A DNA stretch of 64,000 nt from Macrothele yani (lineage: Eukaryota > Arthropoda > Arachnida > Araneae > Macrothelidae). This document shows positions 33,761-46,584 of the stretch, in pieces (within the stretch, counting starts at the first letter, position 1; the number at the start of each line of letters is the position of its first letter). The stretch covers positions 79,418,607-79,482,606 of the forward strand of contig CM077005.1 in the NCBI GenBank assembly GCA_039090855.1. The letters run 5' to 3'. Made by a program: the position numbers and the translations under genes. The notes beneath the pieces are model-generated. The model saw only the letters and a list, made by a program, of their open reading frames with translations. It was not told the origin of the DNA and made no database searches.

Positions 33761-35056
33761 TACCCCCCTCCCCCGGTAATAAAAAATGTAAGTAAGCTAT
33801 GTATCTGTTGTATGATGTATATGTTGAGTTATGGTCTGTATTGTGTTTATTTACAGATTAGGTACCGGAACCATGTGTGATACCAGCGAATACACCCTGG
33901 AACAGCGGATTGTTGTCAGTGTCTGGGTACACGAACGTCCACACACAGGGAGGACAATGCGGGACGTGCGTGCCGATTTCCAACAACGATTCGACGAAGA
34001 GGCCCCTCCAAAGCAGACTCTTCTGCGGTGGGAACGTAAACTCTTCGAAGCAGGCAACATCAAGGATAAACCACGAACGGGAAGGCCATCAACCAGAGTG
34101 CAACAGTGTCAAGCGGTCGAGGAATCAGTTATCAGGTCACTGACGAAGTCGCTCCGCAAAACGATCAGCGGAGCTTGGAATACCACGATCGACATTGCAT
34201 AAGCACATGAAAAATGACCTGAATCTGCACGCATATCGCTCGATGTTCGTTCAGAAGTTATCAGACATCGATTTAAACCGCAGACGGGATGCATGTGCAA
34301 TGATGCTTCAGATTTGCCGCAATCCCAAAACGTGGAAAGGTCATTTTCAGTGATGAATGTGCGATATACGCAGCTGTCGATCACGGAACGTTGTGTTCTG
34401 GTCCAAGGAAACCCCACATTATGTCGAAGAATTGGAACATCATCCTCCGCATGGCATGATATGGGCTGCAATGAATAGTCGACATCTCTTTGGACCGTAT
34501 TTCTTTGATGGTCCAGTGAATCAGACAACTTATCTGGACATGCTGCAAACCTGGTTTGTGCCACAACTTAGAAATCTTGGCATTCTGAATGACGTATGGT
34601 TCCAACAGGATGGGGCACCCGCCCATTACGCAATCGCTGTTCGGGAATACTTTGGTGAGGACATTCGGGATTGTTGGATCGGCCGAGGTTCGGCAGTGCT
34701 GCCCGCTCCACTTGAATGGCCACCTCGAAGCCCAGAGCTCTCAACGTGTGACAATGCCCTTTGGGGTTTCATAAAGGAGGTTGTTACACAGCAGCGCTAC
34801 CAAAGCACTGCTGAACTTAAACAAGCAGTGAGACGTGCTTTCTCTCGTATCATCCCGCAACTGCTTCGGAAAATGTCCCACAGAACATGACGTAAATTTA
34901 TTCTCTGTCACGAGAATGACGGAGCCTAAACGGATCCACTGGATGTTTAAGGATGCCTCAACATATAACTCAACACATACATCATACAACAGATACATAG
35001 ATCACTTAGATTTCTTATTACGGGGGGGTGTGTAACAAGACATTGTGGACACCCTG
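33761..35056 (+). mobile_element. Mariner-like transposon copy 2, nested in hAT
   Basis: Inverted ends share about 70 bp (left: TCTGTTGTATGATGTATATG near 33803; matching complement near 34985). The right end is CCCTG followed by TA (35057-35058), in the style of copy 1 (CAGGG). The left tip corresponding to CAGGGTGTCCAC is missing, so the left end is truncated at about 33761. Confidence 0.82.
33874..34890 (+). pseudogene. Mariner-like transposase copy 2
   Basis: The N-terminal frame (ATG 33873, MCDTSEYTLEQRIVVSVWVH) carries TMRDVRADFQQRF, QTLLRWERKLFEAGNI and KPRTGRPST, a DUF4817-like helix-turn-helix. A frame break near 34150-34360 disrupts the first catalytic region (FSDECAIY-like). The frame 34357-34890 has VWFQQDGAPAHY (second Asp), RSPELSTCDNALWGFIK (third Asp, about 46 residues later) and a C-terminal LKQAVRRAFSRI helix. 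The long spacing with WIGRGSAVLPAPLEWP is usual for this arthropod subfamily, as far as I recall. Not functional. Confidence 0.83.
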
Positions 35057-35060
35057 TACG

Positions 35061-36990
35061 TTAGGATATATTTCAATATTACATTGTTTCAAAACGTCAG
35101 TTACATTGCGTAACTCCGCATTTTCTATAAGGCTACTTAGGCGTCTTCTCCATAGCTGTATTTCGGCTTCCACAGTTTTGCTGTCATCCAGCTCCCCTGA
35201 ATAAAAATGTAGTTTCTTCTAAGTCGTTCTCGTTGATAGATAAGAAATTGTGAAAAGGCAGTAAGCACTGAAAACCTTTAATAAAGGTTTTATGCATTAG
35301 AAATCTTTGATCGATTTCTTGTACGAACGAATCTAAAAACGACAAGAATACAGAGATTCTGTAGTAATCTTCAGCAGAATCTGTTTCTACGTTGAAACGA
35401 TTCATTTGTCTGTTACATAAACGTGGCCCTTTGATGTCAAAATCTAGTAATTTCGATTTTTCAATTAATTCTTGAAATATATTTTTTAAAATTTGTAACA
35501 TAATTTTTTCTCATTGATTGCATTTCATGTTTTAAATCCTCTGCAAGATTTATAGCCTCAACTAAATCTATGTTTTATTTATGTAATGCTTTGCACAGTA
35601 AAATTGAGTACCGAAAAACCAAATCAATGACAAGAACGCTAATGTTGAATTCTACAGCTTTTATCGCCAACGAAATCTGCATGGCTTTTGAGGATGTTTC
35701 TCTGTTATTCCAAGAACTCATTTCTTCTAAAGCATTTGAGACTGCCGGCTGAAGCTCCAAAAGAGTGCTAACGGAATTATGTCTATCTTCCCATCTTGTT
35801 GGGGATAAACGCTTTAGTTTCTCTTTCTGGAATCTGGAAGTATATTTTTTACCTTTGTTTGTAAGAATGACTGACGTTTAGGGGTATTGAAATATTCATA
35901 AACGTTTTCTATGTACCCATGGCATTGCGAATGCCTTGTACCTTGCATGCCCCAGAAACGGCTAAATTTAAGCTGTGTGAGCTACAATGAACAAACATAG
36001 CAGACAGGAATTTTCATTTCATGATTTCTTGAGCACCATTAAAGTTTTCTGCCATTGCTCATTCTCCAACACAGCCCTGACCCCGGAGGTACTTGGTTTC
36101 CACACCAAATTTAGCCAATGTGGTTATTATTGTTTGAGCTAATTCTTTTCCTGTGGTATTACCACTCACTGGCACAAAATGCAAAACATTTTTCGTTTCG
36201 TCATTAACGTAACGAAGGCTTAAAGAAAATTGTTCAGTTCCCCCAATGTCATCAGTTTCATCCGCTAAAATTGAGAAGCATTTTGATGCATTTATCATGC
36301 TGACAACTTTTTTTGTAAACAATTTATTTCAACTTTCAGTTATCTCGTTCTGAATTCTAGGACTTATATACTAATGGTTTTTCCCGGTGTGTTCACGAAC
36401 AGTCTCAAAATCACTCGTTCCAGTCTCTTTCGCAGCCATTTTAAGTCCAAAACGGAGAATCGACCTAAAATTTCCTTCATTCTCAGTAAGTTCTTGATCT
36501 AATTTGAAAGTTCCCAACTCACAGTGGTACCTCAAAGCCAGCCCTTGTTTGCCGCACAAAAGTACTGTCTCAATAACAGGAGCAATGAGATCACGATTTC
36601 TTTCCACTTCGGCTTTTTCAGCAGCATTTAGCCTATGATCAATGGGTTCACTTCTTTTCAAAACAACATCTTCCAGATCTTGGGCAGCCTTCAAACATTG
36701 CTTATGGTAATTCGTGGTTTGATGATAGTTATATTTCTCCACAGCATGTTTCCATTTTTTAAAAGTGTTTCTTCCATAGCTGTCCAGCTCCCTCTTATGT
36801 TTTCTTATGATAAATAAAGCGATTTTGAAACCTAGTGGCTGGGATGCAGTTCCTGCTCCACTCAAGGAAAAAAGGACACAATATTTGAAATAAGCTACGT
36901 CTTCCAATTGGGAGTAGGATAACCATTTCCATCTTTCCAGCCACTTAATCTGGAATCTGAGATTTTTCCCCCGACAGCAGTCGCAAGAAA
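35061..36990 (-). pseudogene. hAT transposase, N-terminal and core part
   Basis: Read from 36990: RFQIKWLERWKWLSYS followed by DVAYFKYCVLF is the TTF-type zinc finger. TNYHKQCLKA and LALRYH.E lead into the DUF4371 core; SKCFSILADETDD (36059-36322) carries the first catalytic acid region, and KYLRGQGCVGE follows (usual form GQGYDGA). Further blocks, KAVEFNISVLVID and RLCNRQMNR..SAEDYYRI, are at 35575-35760 and 35184-35501. Beyond these, DDSKTVEAEIQLW and NVTDVLKQCNIEIYPNV end exactly at the mariner boundary. Several frameshifts separate the blocks. Confidence 0.85.
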
Positions 36991-37762
36991 ATCGAAGCTA
37001 CTTTCTGGCACCCAAAAGTCTTGTAACCCGTTAAATCTCTCATACTTGTTAAAATTTTTACTTACCAGTAATGCAACGACATTTGGACTTGATTTTATTT
37101 CAGTTTTTGACCTCTAACTTCAGATGATTCTAAGTCCAAGGCCTCTCGCGCAGTGGCTGCTTCATTTGCAACGGATCTGAGGGAATTTCCTCACTCCTAA
37201 TTTTCTTCGAAAAATAATCACGTAAGGTACACAAACGTTTAGACACCGTAAATGATGAAGAAGTCAAAAGAAACAACCTAAAGATTTGCAGAACCGAAGG
37301 CGACCGTGGGTCCGTACTGTAAGAACGCGAGCGCCTCGATCACGAAACCGGGTTTTCCTCCCCTCCCTGTTTCTAAAACAACTAATTCGTCTTAACTCGC
37401 GAACCGGTGTCGTTTTCACATTGCAGTTTCTTCCAGAATCAACTCTTGTTACGCATGCGCCGTACATCTCAGCGTATGCGTCAGGTGAAGTTCGTTCCGG
37501 AATGGGTCTCTTCTAGTGAAAAGGCAGCACATCTTCAGCAGCTGATCACCGTGGCAAGCCTTGAACGGAGAGATAATGTGGGTGGGTGGGAGGGAGGATA
37601 AAGGAAGTGGCCGAACAGGATTACACTAGCAGGCGCGTGTTGTGAAAAAGCAGCCGCCTGTTTGTGGGACGCTTTCGGTCATCGTTTGGAGTTTATTCGT
37701 AATCATCATCTAGGCTCATGGGAAGTCCAGACTCCCTGGACACCCACCTCCCTACGCCCGTG

Positions 37763-40107
37763 TTTTGGTCAACGACGAGACTCTAAATATTCAGCGAGAA
37801 GATGTAGGCATCAAAACAACGCAGTTTGCTGAAGCTGAAATCGAAACTCGTAACTGAAGACTGTTGAATAGCATTGCTAGTTTAGTAGGTCCAGAAATTA
37901 TTGGAGGGAGCGTTCATTATAAGAAACTTTCAACAGATGCGGTCAAAAACTTTTGTCAATTTGGAACTGTCTCGTGATGCTTATGGAAACATCCCGGAAT
38001 GTATATAATTCTTATGCGAGCTGATGTCAAATCTAGACGTTTCTCATTATCATGATTATCGCATCATTATTACCTCAATTGATACTTTGTGAAAATGTAA
38101 CGCAAAAGGAAATTTTTTAATTAAAAAATTCGAATTGAATTCTTTTTTCAATTTTGCTCATACAGTATCGTTTTCCTGAAACTCTCTTTCTTACAACTAT
38201 TTAATATTTTAAACGAAAATGGCATGCACGTCCGTCAACTATGGACGGCAGTAAGCTAGTAAAAATAATTTCTCGGCGAAGAAGATGTATTATTGAAAGC
38301 AGATACACAAGGACGCTGGATAGAAAAGTTGAAGAAATCAAGAATAAAAGGACAGAATGGAATGTCGGAGATATATTATTGCAGACACTGATACTCGTAG
38401 TTAGAAATTCAGGAAACGGGGAAGTTAAAACTTTTCAACCCCATTCAACGTTTTATCTAACTTACGTTGAGATGACTTCATATCCCCGTGTCAATTAAAA
38501 ATCACAGTTTAAAAATGTACTGTAAATAATTGAATTGGTTCAGACCTGGATGAAACGCCCAAATTTAGCTTCAGCACGTAAATTTAGTAAAATTACCTGT
38601 CTCTTAATTTAAATCAAGATGAAAGCAGTCCAATTATTGATTTATGGAGTATTGTACAAAAACATGTGTTCTGTAGTTTCTTAAAACTGACTCAGAAGCA
38701 AAAGGAGCACTCTGCTACCAAAAGCAATCCCTCATGTTTGAGCTTGTTCAAATGATTGTAATGACATTCGAGCTCTTAGGTAAATCTTGTGAAGTCCACT
38801 TCACAATGCGACATTTTTCTTTTCTTTCCATAAAATCTGTTTTCACATGTCACTGAGTTCTAAATATGTATGCCAAAAAGGAGGAAAGAATTCCTGGTGA
38901 AGTGTAGAAAATGCAAATAAGAAAATGTAGAAAATGCAAATAAGTTGAAAAGATACGATAAATTGCTGTTAATTTGAAAAAGTATGACCGCACACAATGT
39001 TACATTATAAGCAAAGATGACTGAATGAAAATTTTGGCGCAATGTTTTTCACATGGGGAGGTGGAGAAATTCAAAAAGGATGCTGTAGAATTTTCTATTG
39101 TAATGAGCTCGTCTTTCAACAGATGTCTTAAACCTAGTTAGATAAAGATGTTTCAGAGTCGTTGAAGGTATGCAATAAGTTGTGTTCTGAAAACTGGGTA
39201 CATTTTACAAAACATGCGGTTAACCTTGATTATGTTCCACAATGTCCAGTGCGAAAAAAATATTTTAAAATCCCATTTGCAGTAGTAGAGATTTTGAAGT
39301 ACATGCACATATGAAAATCTGGATATCCACGTACAGGAAAACTGTCATCCGAAAAAGGTGGAAGAAAAGGAAAATCTGCGTGATGGATACAGATGTCTCA
39401 AGGGAAATAAATTAACAGTATCCAGTTAGAAAATTCACTTACATGTTCTAGCCAGAGAACTTTTCACCTAACACAACTGGAAAATATGCGCACTATATAT
39501 TGGACTGCGTCAGATTTCCATGTCAAATTTAAGCAAGTAAATAAAATAAAATTTCCAGTCCAACTCAAAGTGAAGATGTGGTGTTAAATATATGAACATT
39601 GTTACGCTCCTAGCAATAAAGATGAATGCTTAGAAAAGGGAGCAAAATTATAGAAAAAATTGCTGAGAGTTTCTATAATTTTTTCTATGATTAGTTCCAA
39701 GGAAGAAATCGTAGCCACCTGATGTGGTCGATGATCACGTGCTTAATTCAAACACGCATTTGCGCGATCTGTCAGGATATTTCAACATGAAAGAAAGCCA
39801 TAGATAACAATGAAGAATACATCTTGAGAAGTATGCATGAGCATTTTTTCTTTTTTGTTTTGTTTTGGTATAGAAACGCCAAATCAGCTGTTATTATGTA
39901 ATCAGCTCCTCAGAGAACTTCATTGTCTTGCAGCGGGAATCAATCAGACATCCCCGTTGTCTTTCTGAGTATGTCACCCACAACACCACCAAAGGCGACC
40001 CATCCGAAGTACCTGAAGTACAAAAATCTGAACAAAAACACCAGGTTGAGTTACTCGAGGTACCGAGTGCCTCTTCATACTTCAGTTGGAACAGAGTGTT
40101 CTACGTG
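37763..40107. other. No gene; small tandem duplication and hairpin
   Basis: At 38906-38945 a 23-bp unit (GTAGAAAATGCAAATAAG core) is duplicated. At about 39644-39682 AAAATTATAGAAA pairs with its complement. No recognisable protein. Confidence 0.5.
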
Positions 40108-40190
40108 ATGTAGTGGTTAGCAGACTGGGACGGAAACTGGTGCGTGCGTGCATGCGTGCGTGCGTGTGTGTGTTTGATTCCCACTTCAAA
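40108..40190 (+). mobile_element. tRNA-like SINE head with microsatellite between A and B boxes
   Basis: GATGTAGTGGTTAGCAGACTGG fits an A box and GTTTGATTCCCAC fits a B box. Between them lies a (GTGC)n/(GT)n run (40140-40172). No cloverleaf is complete, so it is a SINE head or tRNA pseudogene. Confidence 0.45.
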
Positions 40191-43166
40191 TCATTCAGTC
40201 TTCAAGATTTCTGAGTAGCTGATTGCGGTGACAGTTGAACTTAATATTTCCATGCCGAAAAATAATGTGATGAAAAGCTGTTAAGTTTTTGATAACATTA
40301 TCCATGTCATCGGATATCGTCAATAAAAAGAATTTTCAAGTGCATCTATTAGTATAGCTGATATAATGGCAAATATAAACATACTGTGACGTCACCAGCC
40401 GGATAATAATACATCTGAAAAATCGGAAGAAATCACACGGATTATATGAATATGATTACAGCTAACCGTTGTTAAAAGAATGTTTGCAATCTAGCTCAAA
40501 GAAGATGCTTTACTTTACCTCAAAAATCTAAGTTTTAATCACTTAGCGGGAAAGATTTGCATTAGAAAAGCATGAAAATGTAGGAAAAGTCGTGGTCACG
40601 ATTGCAGAGCTCAGGTGAAAAAATCTTTAATTGTAATTTATAGAAATTCAGATATAGTGCCAAATGCGAGTGTCGTGCTACGCCCTCTGACAAGAAAACA
40701 GCTGGAAAACTAGAAGGCGCGTGGGAAATGCTGATCGTGATTACTGACAGCCAGTATTGAAAGAAATTTTTCAGTTCGACTTATGTTAAGGAATCAGGTA
40801 TCGGACCTAGAAGACACACATGTTTGCACCATCGCACTGGGGAAATGCGATCTACTAAAATTCAAAAATTCTCAAAGTTATCACTGTCCTTGGCAGAAAC
40901 AAAAGACATAAAATCTCACTTCCAGATGATGAAGTATCATGTTCAATTCACAAGATGGAGAGACAAATGGTCAGATGGATTAATAGGAAAAGTCCTCTTC
41001 TCCTTCTTTTTTTGTAAAGACATTCCTTGAGTGGTATGAATGAATTTCAAAGACCTGCGATAAAAAAAATGCTATATGCTATGACGCATATATACCTTTG
41101 ATGCCTGACTAATGTAAAACGAATTGACCAATACATAAAGTTGAAATCTGATTCAGGAAGGACATTTTTTAAAAATACACTGATTTTTTTCCCATCATCT
41201 TCAGTGGTAACACTTTTAAAACTCACGTGTTTACTTTTATTTCCTAATATCTTGTATTTTGGAAGTTAAGACACCCTGCTTCAGCGTACCTTTTCATTAA
41301 GAATTATTATATATAAAGGATTTTTTATAAAACTAATGAAAATTTCATTTGCTGAACTATTTAAAATTCATAAAACGTGATATTGTAAAATACCCCATTA
41401 ATCGCGTGTATCTTTTCACCAACAACAACTAACATATGAGTATTTTTCGTTAAATTAATAATGTTACAAAACTTCAACATTGAATGAGTGTGCTTCCCGT
41501 GAAGGTTTTTCTTGTTTGTTTTTTCAAAAGATTGACATCATCTTAAAAACTGCAGTAAAGTTTATCTGAAAAATTCTTACAAAATTGTTGAGGTTTTCCG
41601 TGATTTTTCCAATAAATTGTGAAAAATATTATTTAAAAATCACAATACTGTGTCACTACACCTTTTCATTGATACTCACTTGATTTCCTGCGAAAAATCT
41701 ATCAGTGAAAAGTGTTATTTAAAAATCACAGCAATATATGTTTTGTGCGTGCGTTAAAAAAAAACTGATTAAGGATTTTCCTAGTGAAACCCAATCATTA
41801 ATATCAGAGCACCGTATGACTGTGCCATTTCTTATTTCTGTATTAAATTAATTACACGCGTCATTTTTCTAATGACTAAGTCCAAAGAAATGTTATTTAA
41901 AAATCCCAGCGCGCGATATGAGCTAGCCTTTCCGTCTAAAAATAAAGAGGTGCTTGTCAATGCAGAAATAAAAGTAATACGTTTCATTCACAATAAAGAT
42001 GGAAACAAAGATAAGAAAAAAAAAGTAAAAGGTCATCTAATTATAGCAGGCCGCGAAAATTGTACTTTAGCTGGATAAAAAAGAAACAAATAAAACAGAA
42101 ACTTACCTTTATCTCGTAAACTGGCATGATTCAAAATAGTGAAGAAATTGTTTTTAGGTCAAAATGTGTGTTTCACTTCACTGAAGTAGCTACCACTAGA
42201 TCAAAGACCATTTAAAATATTAGCAGATTAAAATATCCGTGAAAATGACGTTAGATTAGGATCTTGCTTCAAATCCTGTCTTACCGACCAGTTACTGACT
42301 ACGGTTCGCAGGCACTTAATAGCGGATAGTCGAACGGCAAAAATCGCGACTAGATCGTCTGCACTTCACGCTGGTTGAATAATGTTTTGAGGCATGCAAG
42401 GCGAGTTTTGTTTCAGCAGCTGAGCGGCGTGCAAGAAGCTTGATTCGGCGAATACACCTGACGGGATGCTCGCAGGTTGCGACACAGTGACGTCACTCTT
42501 ACGCGGAACAAGATGTCACACCGTTTAACTTATTTTTTTCCCCGGCGGGAAACGGTTTTTTCATTGAAATACCTACTCGGAAATTCATTGCCCGGAAATT
42601 ACGGCAATATTTATTTATTTACTTGAACAATATTTTGAAAACGATTTTACATTGCTGAAGGAAAGAATTTATAGCTTCATTTTGATAAACACACACAAAC
42701 ACGCGCTCGCATTCAGAAACCACCTGGAAACTTATGCAGATATGCTTTGTGTTACACAGTCAATTGATTCCGAGAAATCGCCGCGTAAAGTGATAACTTT
42801 TTGGGAGAAATGATTTTAATGTGGGTAAAATAGTCACGCGTTTCCACATTAAAAAAAAAAAAAAATCAGGAAAAGAACTACGTTTCCAAATATTGTGAAG
42901 ATTTGTAATTTTTCTTTAATTAGTACAGTACATTGATATTGAAATTAATTTAATCAGATGATGAATCGAATGAAACAAGTGAGGCTGCTACTTTATTTCT
43001 CTGTTCGCTTTCATTATGTGGGCCAGTGAAATGTCGATTTTCAAATGTGTCTTAAATAGTCAAGAAAGAGCTGATTGACAGCATTTTTCTCACGCTATAG
43101 GGGACATAATTGACCTTTTAATTTAATCTAACATAAAGGTCGCTGCCTTCTTTTTCACCCCGAAAC
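40191..43166. other. No gene; weak dispersed repeat at 41620-41910
   Basis: GTTATTTAAAAATCMCAG-like boxes at 41627, 41713 and 41892, each preceded by a GTGAAAA-type motif, suggest a very old repeat. Otherwise AT-rich without recognisable frames; 42240-42540 is more GC-rich. Confidence 0.4.
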
Positions 43167-43178
43167 CAGGCATATAAT

Positions 43179-43406
43179 TTTTTTTTTTTTTTTTTTTTTT
43201 TGGTTGGAGGTTTAACGACCACCGTGAGCAACTCAATGGGCTATAAGCAGTCGCCCGTCCCTAATTTAGGGTCACTGGTTCCAGGGAAGGGAGAGAGCCA
43301 GCGCCGTAAGACAAACACAACATCCATGCCCGACCGGGATTCGAACCCGGACCCCTTACGGACGAATGATCAGAGGCCAGCGCCTTAGACCACTGCGCCA
43401 CCGGGC
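43179..43406 (-). mobile_element. tRNA-derived SINE with perfect 11-bp TSD (best copy)
   Basis: From 43406 on the minus strand: GCCCGGTGGCGCAGTGGTC (A box within), B box GGGTTCGAATCCCGG, then the body with CCAGTGACCCTAAATTAGGG, GGTCGTTAAACC and a poly-A tail of about 22. The first seven bases can pair with GTCGGGC before the body, as in a tRNA acceptor stem. AGGCATATAAT flanks both sides (43168-43178, 43407-43417). Transcription by RNA polymerase III is inferred from the boxes. Confidence 0.96.
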
Positions 43407-43417
43407 AGGCATATAAT

Positions 43418-44485
43418 CTCCGACGGTTGTGCGAGCACATACATGTTTCATACATGTAACATGTTTCGTGCCTCCAAATGGAAGATACGCGCACGGTGTT
43501 TTGCGTTGTAAATTTGAAATAAGGGAACCAGGTAATCTCTTCTACAATCAACTGCTTATAAAAAAAATCCCAAATCAATCAATCAACGCATAAAAAACTA
43601 CTGATTGTTCCAGTTTCCCGGTCGTGGAATTGTGCAGGTTATTTATTTCTTTTTAAGCCGCGTTATACCGAAATCGCTTAAAGTGAGATCGCATGTAACG
43701 AGGGACATCTGGATTGCAAATGGTCCCGTGGCACACGTTCATTAGGGCATGGATAGTGTGCTTGTTATGTGTTTGACCGATGATTTGATTCTTTCTTTTT
43801 GATGAAATGAGAAACTGCAATTTACCGGTATCAGACTCCTTTTAACCGGAGAGGCGCTCGTAGGAGTTGGACAGTTACATCAGTCCTACTCTATTTGAAC
43901 TTTTTTTTCCCTCTAACTACTTTGATTAGTTTCTGGAAAATCACAGATTGTTTAGAGAAGTCTTCTATTATATATGTTTCGAGAAGTCTCCTATATATTA
44001 GACTAACGCGATTTCAGATAAATGCTTCTTATCAATAAAAATGTGATGTTAATTTTTAATTCGTCTTTCATTATTTTTGAATTAATTGTTGAACTCCTTC
44101 ATGTCAGCCCGTTATAACTATTTGTTATGCATTATAGTTGTTTTTTTACTAGATTTGCAGATTCTCTTCTTGATTTAGATTAAAAGCTGGTTTTGAAAAG
44201 CTCCCTTTTGAAACAACACTTACCGGGAGAGATGAGAGTCTAACTGGCAAGTATATTCCAGTAATAGTTTATACAATATATATAGCTTGTGTGCTTTTTA
44301 CAGATCGTTAGCAGCTGACAGTTTCTTTCCACTTATTCATTCCTATGACCAAACCTTCCTTTTCATCCTTTCCTTTTTTTGAAATGCTGAAAGACCTGTT
44401 GCTTCGACTATTTCCCGCATCATTGACGATCACTTCGTGCTTACTTAATACTACATTTCAGATATTATCTCTTTAATGAACCTGT
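43418..44485. other. No gene seen
   Basis: The 105-codon minus frame at 43261-43578 is largely the SINE read through and is not a gene. Nothing else recognised. Confidence 0.5.
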
Positions 44486-44704
44486 TTTTTTTTGTTTCGT
44501 GATTTAACGACCACAGTGAGCAACTCGATGGGATGTAAGCAGTCGGCCGTCCCTAATTTAGGGCCACCGGTTCCAGGGAAGGAAGAATACCAGCGTCGTT
44601 AGACAAACACACCACCTATACCTCGTCCGGCGCTCGAGCCCTGGCATAGATTGGATGATTGGCTAGGAGTTCCGCCTCTGACCCCTCGTCCATCGGGGAG
44701 GCCA
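44486..44704 (-). mobile_element. tRNA-derived SINE, diverged
   Basis: T-rich tail, ATTTAACGACCACAGTGAGCA, CCCTAATTTAGGGCCACCGG and a degraded head (GGCGCTCGAGCCC in the B-box place). Possible TSD ATGAACCT/ATGAAGCT at the edges. Confidence 0.85.
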
Positions 44705-45341
44705 TGAAGCTTTCCCATCTGCTCATATCTGTTTCTTTTCACCTTTCATATTTTCTCAAATATTCGTTTCTAAGTAATATTTGTACATTTATTTCAGACG
44801 ACCATAGAAATCAAGTCTTGCGCCAAAAGAATGTTTGGACATAGCACTGCTGGAAAAGCCCTTCCTGAGAAACGTTTATCAGTAAGAATTGTTCTGGCCA
44901 CGGTACAACTTGGACTGGAGAAAGCTGAATTGTTCAGATTCCTCGTCAGTGTGTACATGTGCGTCTGCATCTGTGTGCTCTTACAATTCACATCGCTGCA
45001 TAGGGGTTCCAAATGCGAATCTAGCGGGTCAAAAGTATTTGTAACTTGAAAGTGATGGATCTTGTAGTTTAAACAAAGAAAATCTCCAAAATAGTGAAAT
45101 TGCATGTTGATTTCCTTATTAAGACTGTTAATTATGATGACTGATAAAAAAATTAATAATTCTATTACTGAAAAAGATGCACAGAACAGTTTATATCATA
45201 TTTTAAATTTAAGAACTAATGGAATATATCATAGGAAATGAGTAAAACAAAGTAATATTGTATATAATAATCATAATATCATGTATTTTAATATAATAAC
45301 GTAATGGCATATTATAAGGATACATTATTATTTAAAACACT
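44705..45341. other. No gene seen
   Basis: A 103-codon minus frame (44794-45105) overlaps a 72-codon plus frame; neither is recognisable. Confidence 0.45.
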
Positions 45342-46515
45342 AGCGTATAGCCCGTCCTGGGATGGTTGTTTTTAAGCTTTAAATAAATATTAATGTATAA
45401 GGGATGTTGCTCGTCCTATGACGGAGAGAAATTTTTAATTGAACCAGATTGAAAACAAATCAAATAGACGCCGGATTTCTGTAAGGAAATATAATAAAAA
45501 CTTGCATAGAAAAAATTCAGTCATGTTAGAACTAAAAATTATATGCTATTTATTTCCGTTTTTTAAAAGACCTCGCGACAAATAACATTTTGTGTAAAAT
45601 ATTTGTTATTTAAAAATTTTAGGTTAAAGCGTTTAGATAGATCGATATTTTACAAAATGTGTAATATAATCAGCACTAAACTGGGAAAGATGTTTTCGTG
45701 TTAACTCACCTTAATAACTTTTATTTTGATTTTCGCGTTAAATTACTTTTTCTCCGGCACAGTTGTTATTTCCTTCACGGCTTGCTTTAGACTGTCCTGT
45801 TCGACAGTTAGTTTGAAACTTCAAACTGAACCTTTTTCTACAAAATAATGTGACATCTGGTATTAAAAATCGGAACTATGTAAATTCTCGACAATGTGCT
45901 ACTGGAGCGACATCTGGTTTTAGATGCAATCTTGTTCACTTTGATATCTCAAGATTTCAGCTTTTTATTGTAGATTAGAGCGTTTAGATAAATCGATATT
46001 TTGCAGAATGTTTAATAAAGTCAGCACTAAATTCGGAAAAGATAGTTAAATTAAAAAAGTTTCAAAATAACTAGAGCGTACATATAAATATTCGAATTGT
46101 GCTAAATTAAATTAATATACAAAAGCAACTTCCTGTGATATTAAGATTTTAGTTCGAATTTGGAAATCGGATAAATAGAACTCGAGTCATTGGTAATCCA
46201 ATATTTTTAAATTAGCACGCGATCACCTTGACATCTCAATGTGATCGCGTGCAAACTCAATTTGCTGTGCTATTAAGAATTCAATTCGAATTTCCTAGAT
46301 CGGAAAAAACACAACTCGAGTCATTAATAATCCAATGTTTTTAAATTAGCACGCGATCACCGTGACATCTAAAAATATAGCAGGCAATCATTTTGACATC
46401 GCGAGATACACACGAACTTATCAATAAGTGATGACGCAACAATGCAGACGTTGGTGTGACGTCAAGTGTTCCAGAGAAACAGACGGATCTGGGCGTTTAT
46501 ATTAATAATTAGTTT
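45342..46515. repeat. Unclassified repeat block with internal duplications
   Basis: GCGTTTAGATARATCGATATTTT occurs at about 45629 and 45978, followed both times by CAGCACTAAA. A second duplication has a 132-bp period: CTCGAGTCATT at 46182 and 46314 and ATTAGCACGCGATCAC at 46213 and 46345. The first of these contains a perfect 12-bp-arm hairpin (46217-46254, GCACGCGATCAC). The edges CACTAGCGTATAGCCCGTC and GGGCGTTTATATTAATAATTAG suggest one non-autonomous element, class unknown. Confidence 0.5.
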
Positions 46516-46584
46516 CTTATCCCCTGATACATGCATACATAACAAATATGACTATATTATTACCAGATATTCTCATCGGTATCA

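Larger units (their letters stand above)
33595..37762 (-). mobile_element. hAT (ZMYM-like) transposon interrupted by a mariner
   Basis: The hAT frame comes from the minus strand: zinc-finger part near 36960, core to 35060, then 1.3 kb of plus-strand mariner, then the rest of the dimerisation domain at 33600-33760. A plausible 5' end is CACGGGCGTAGGGAGGTGGG (minus, 37762 inward), in the style of hAT TIRs. The 3' TIR was not found. About 30 residues of the dimerisation domain are missing at the insertion point. Confidence 0.78.
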
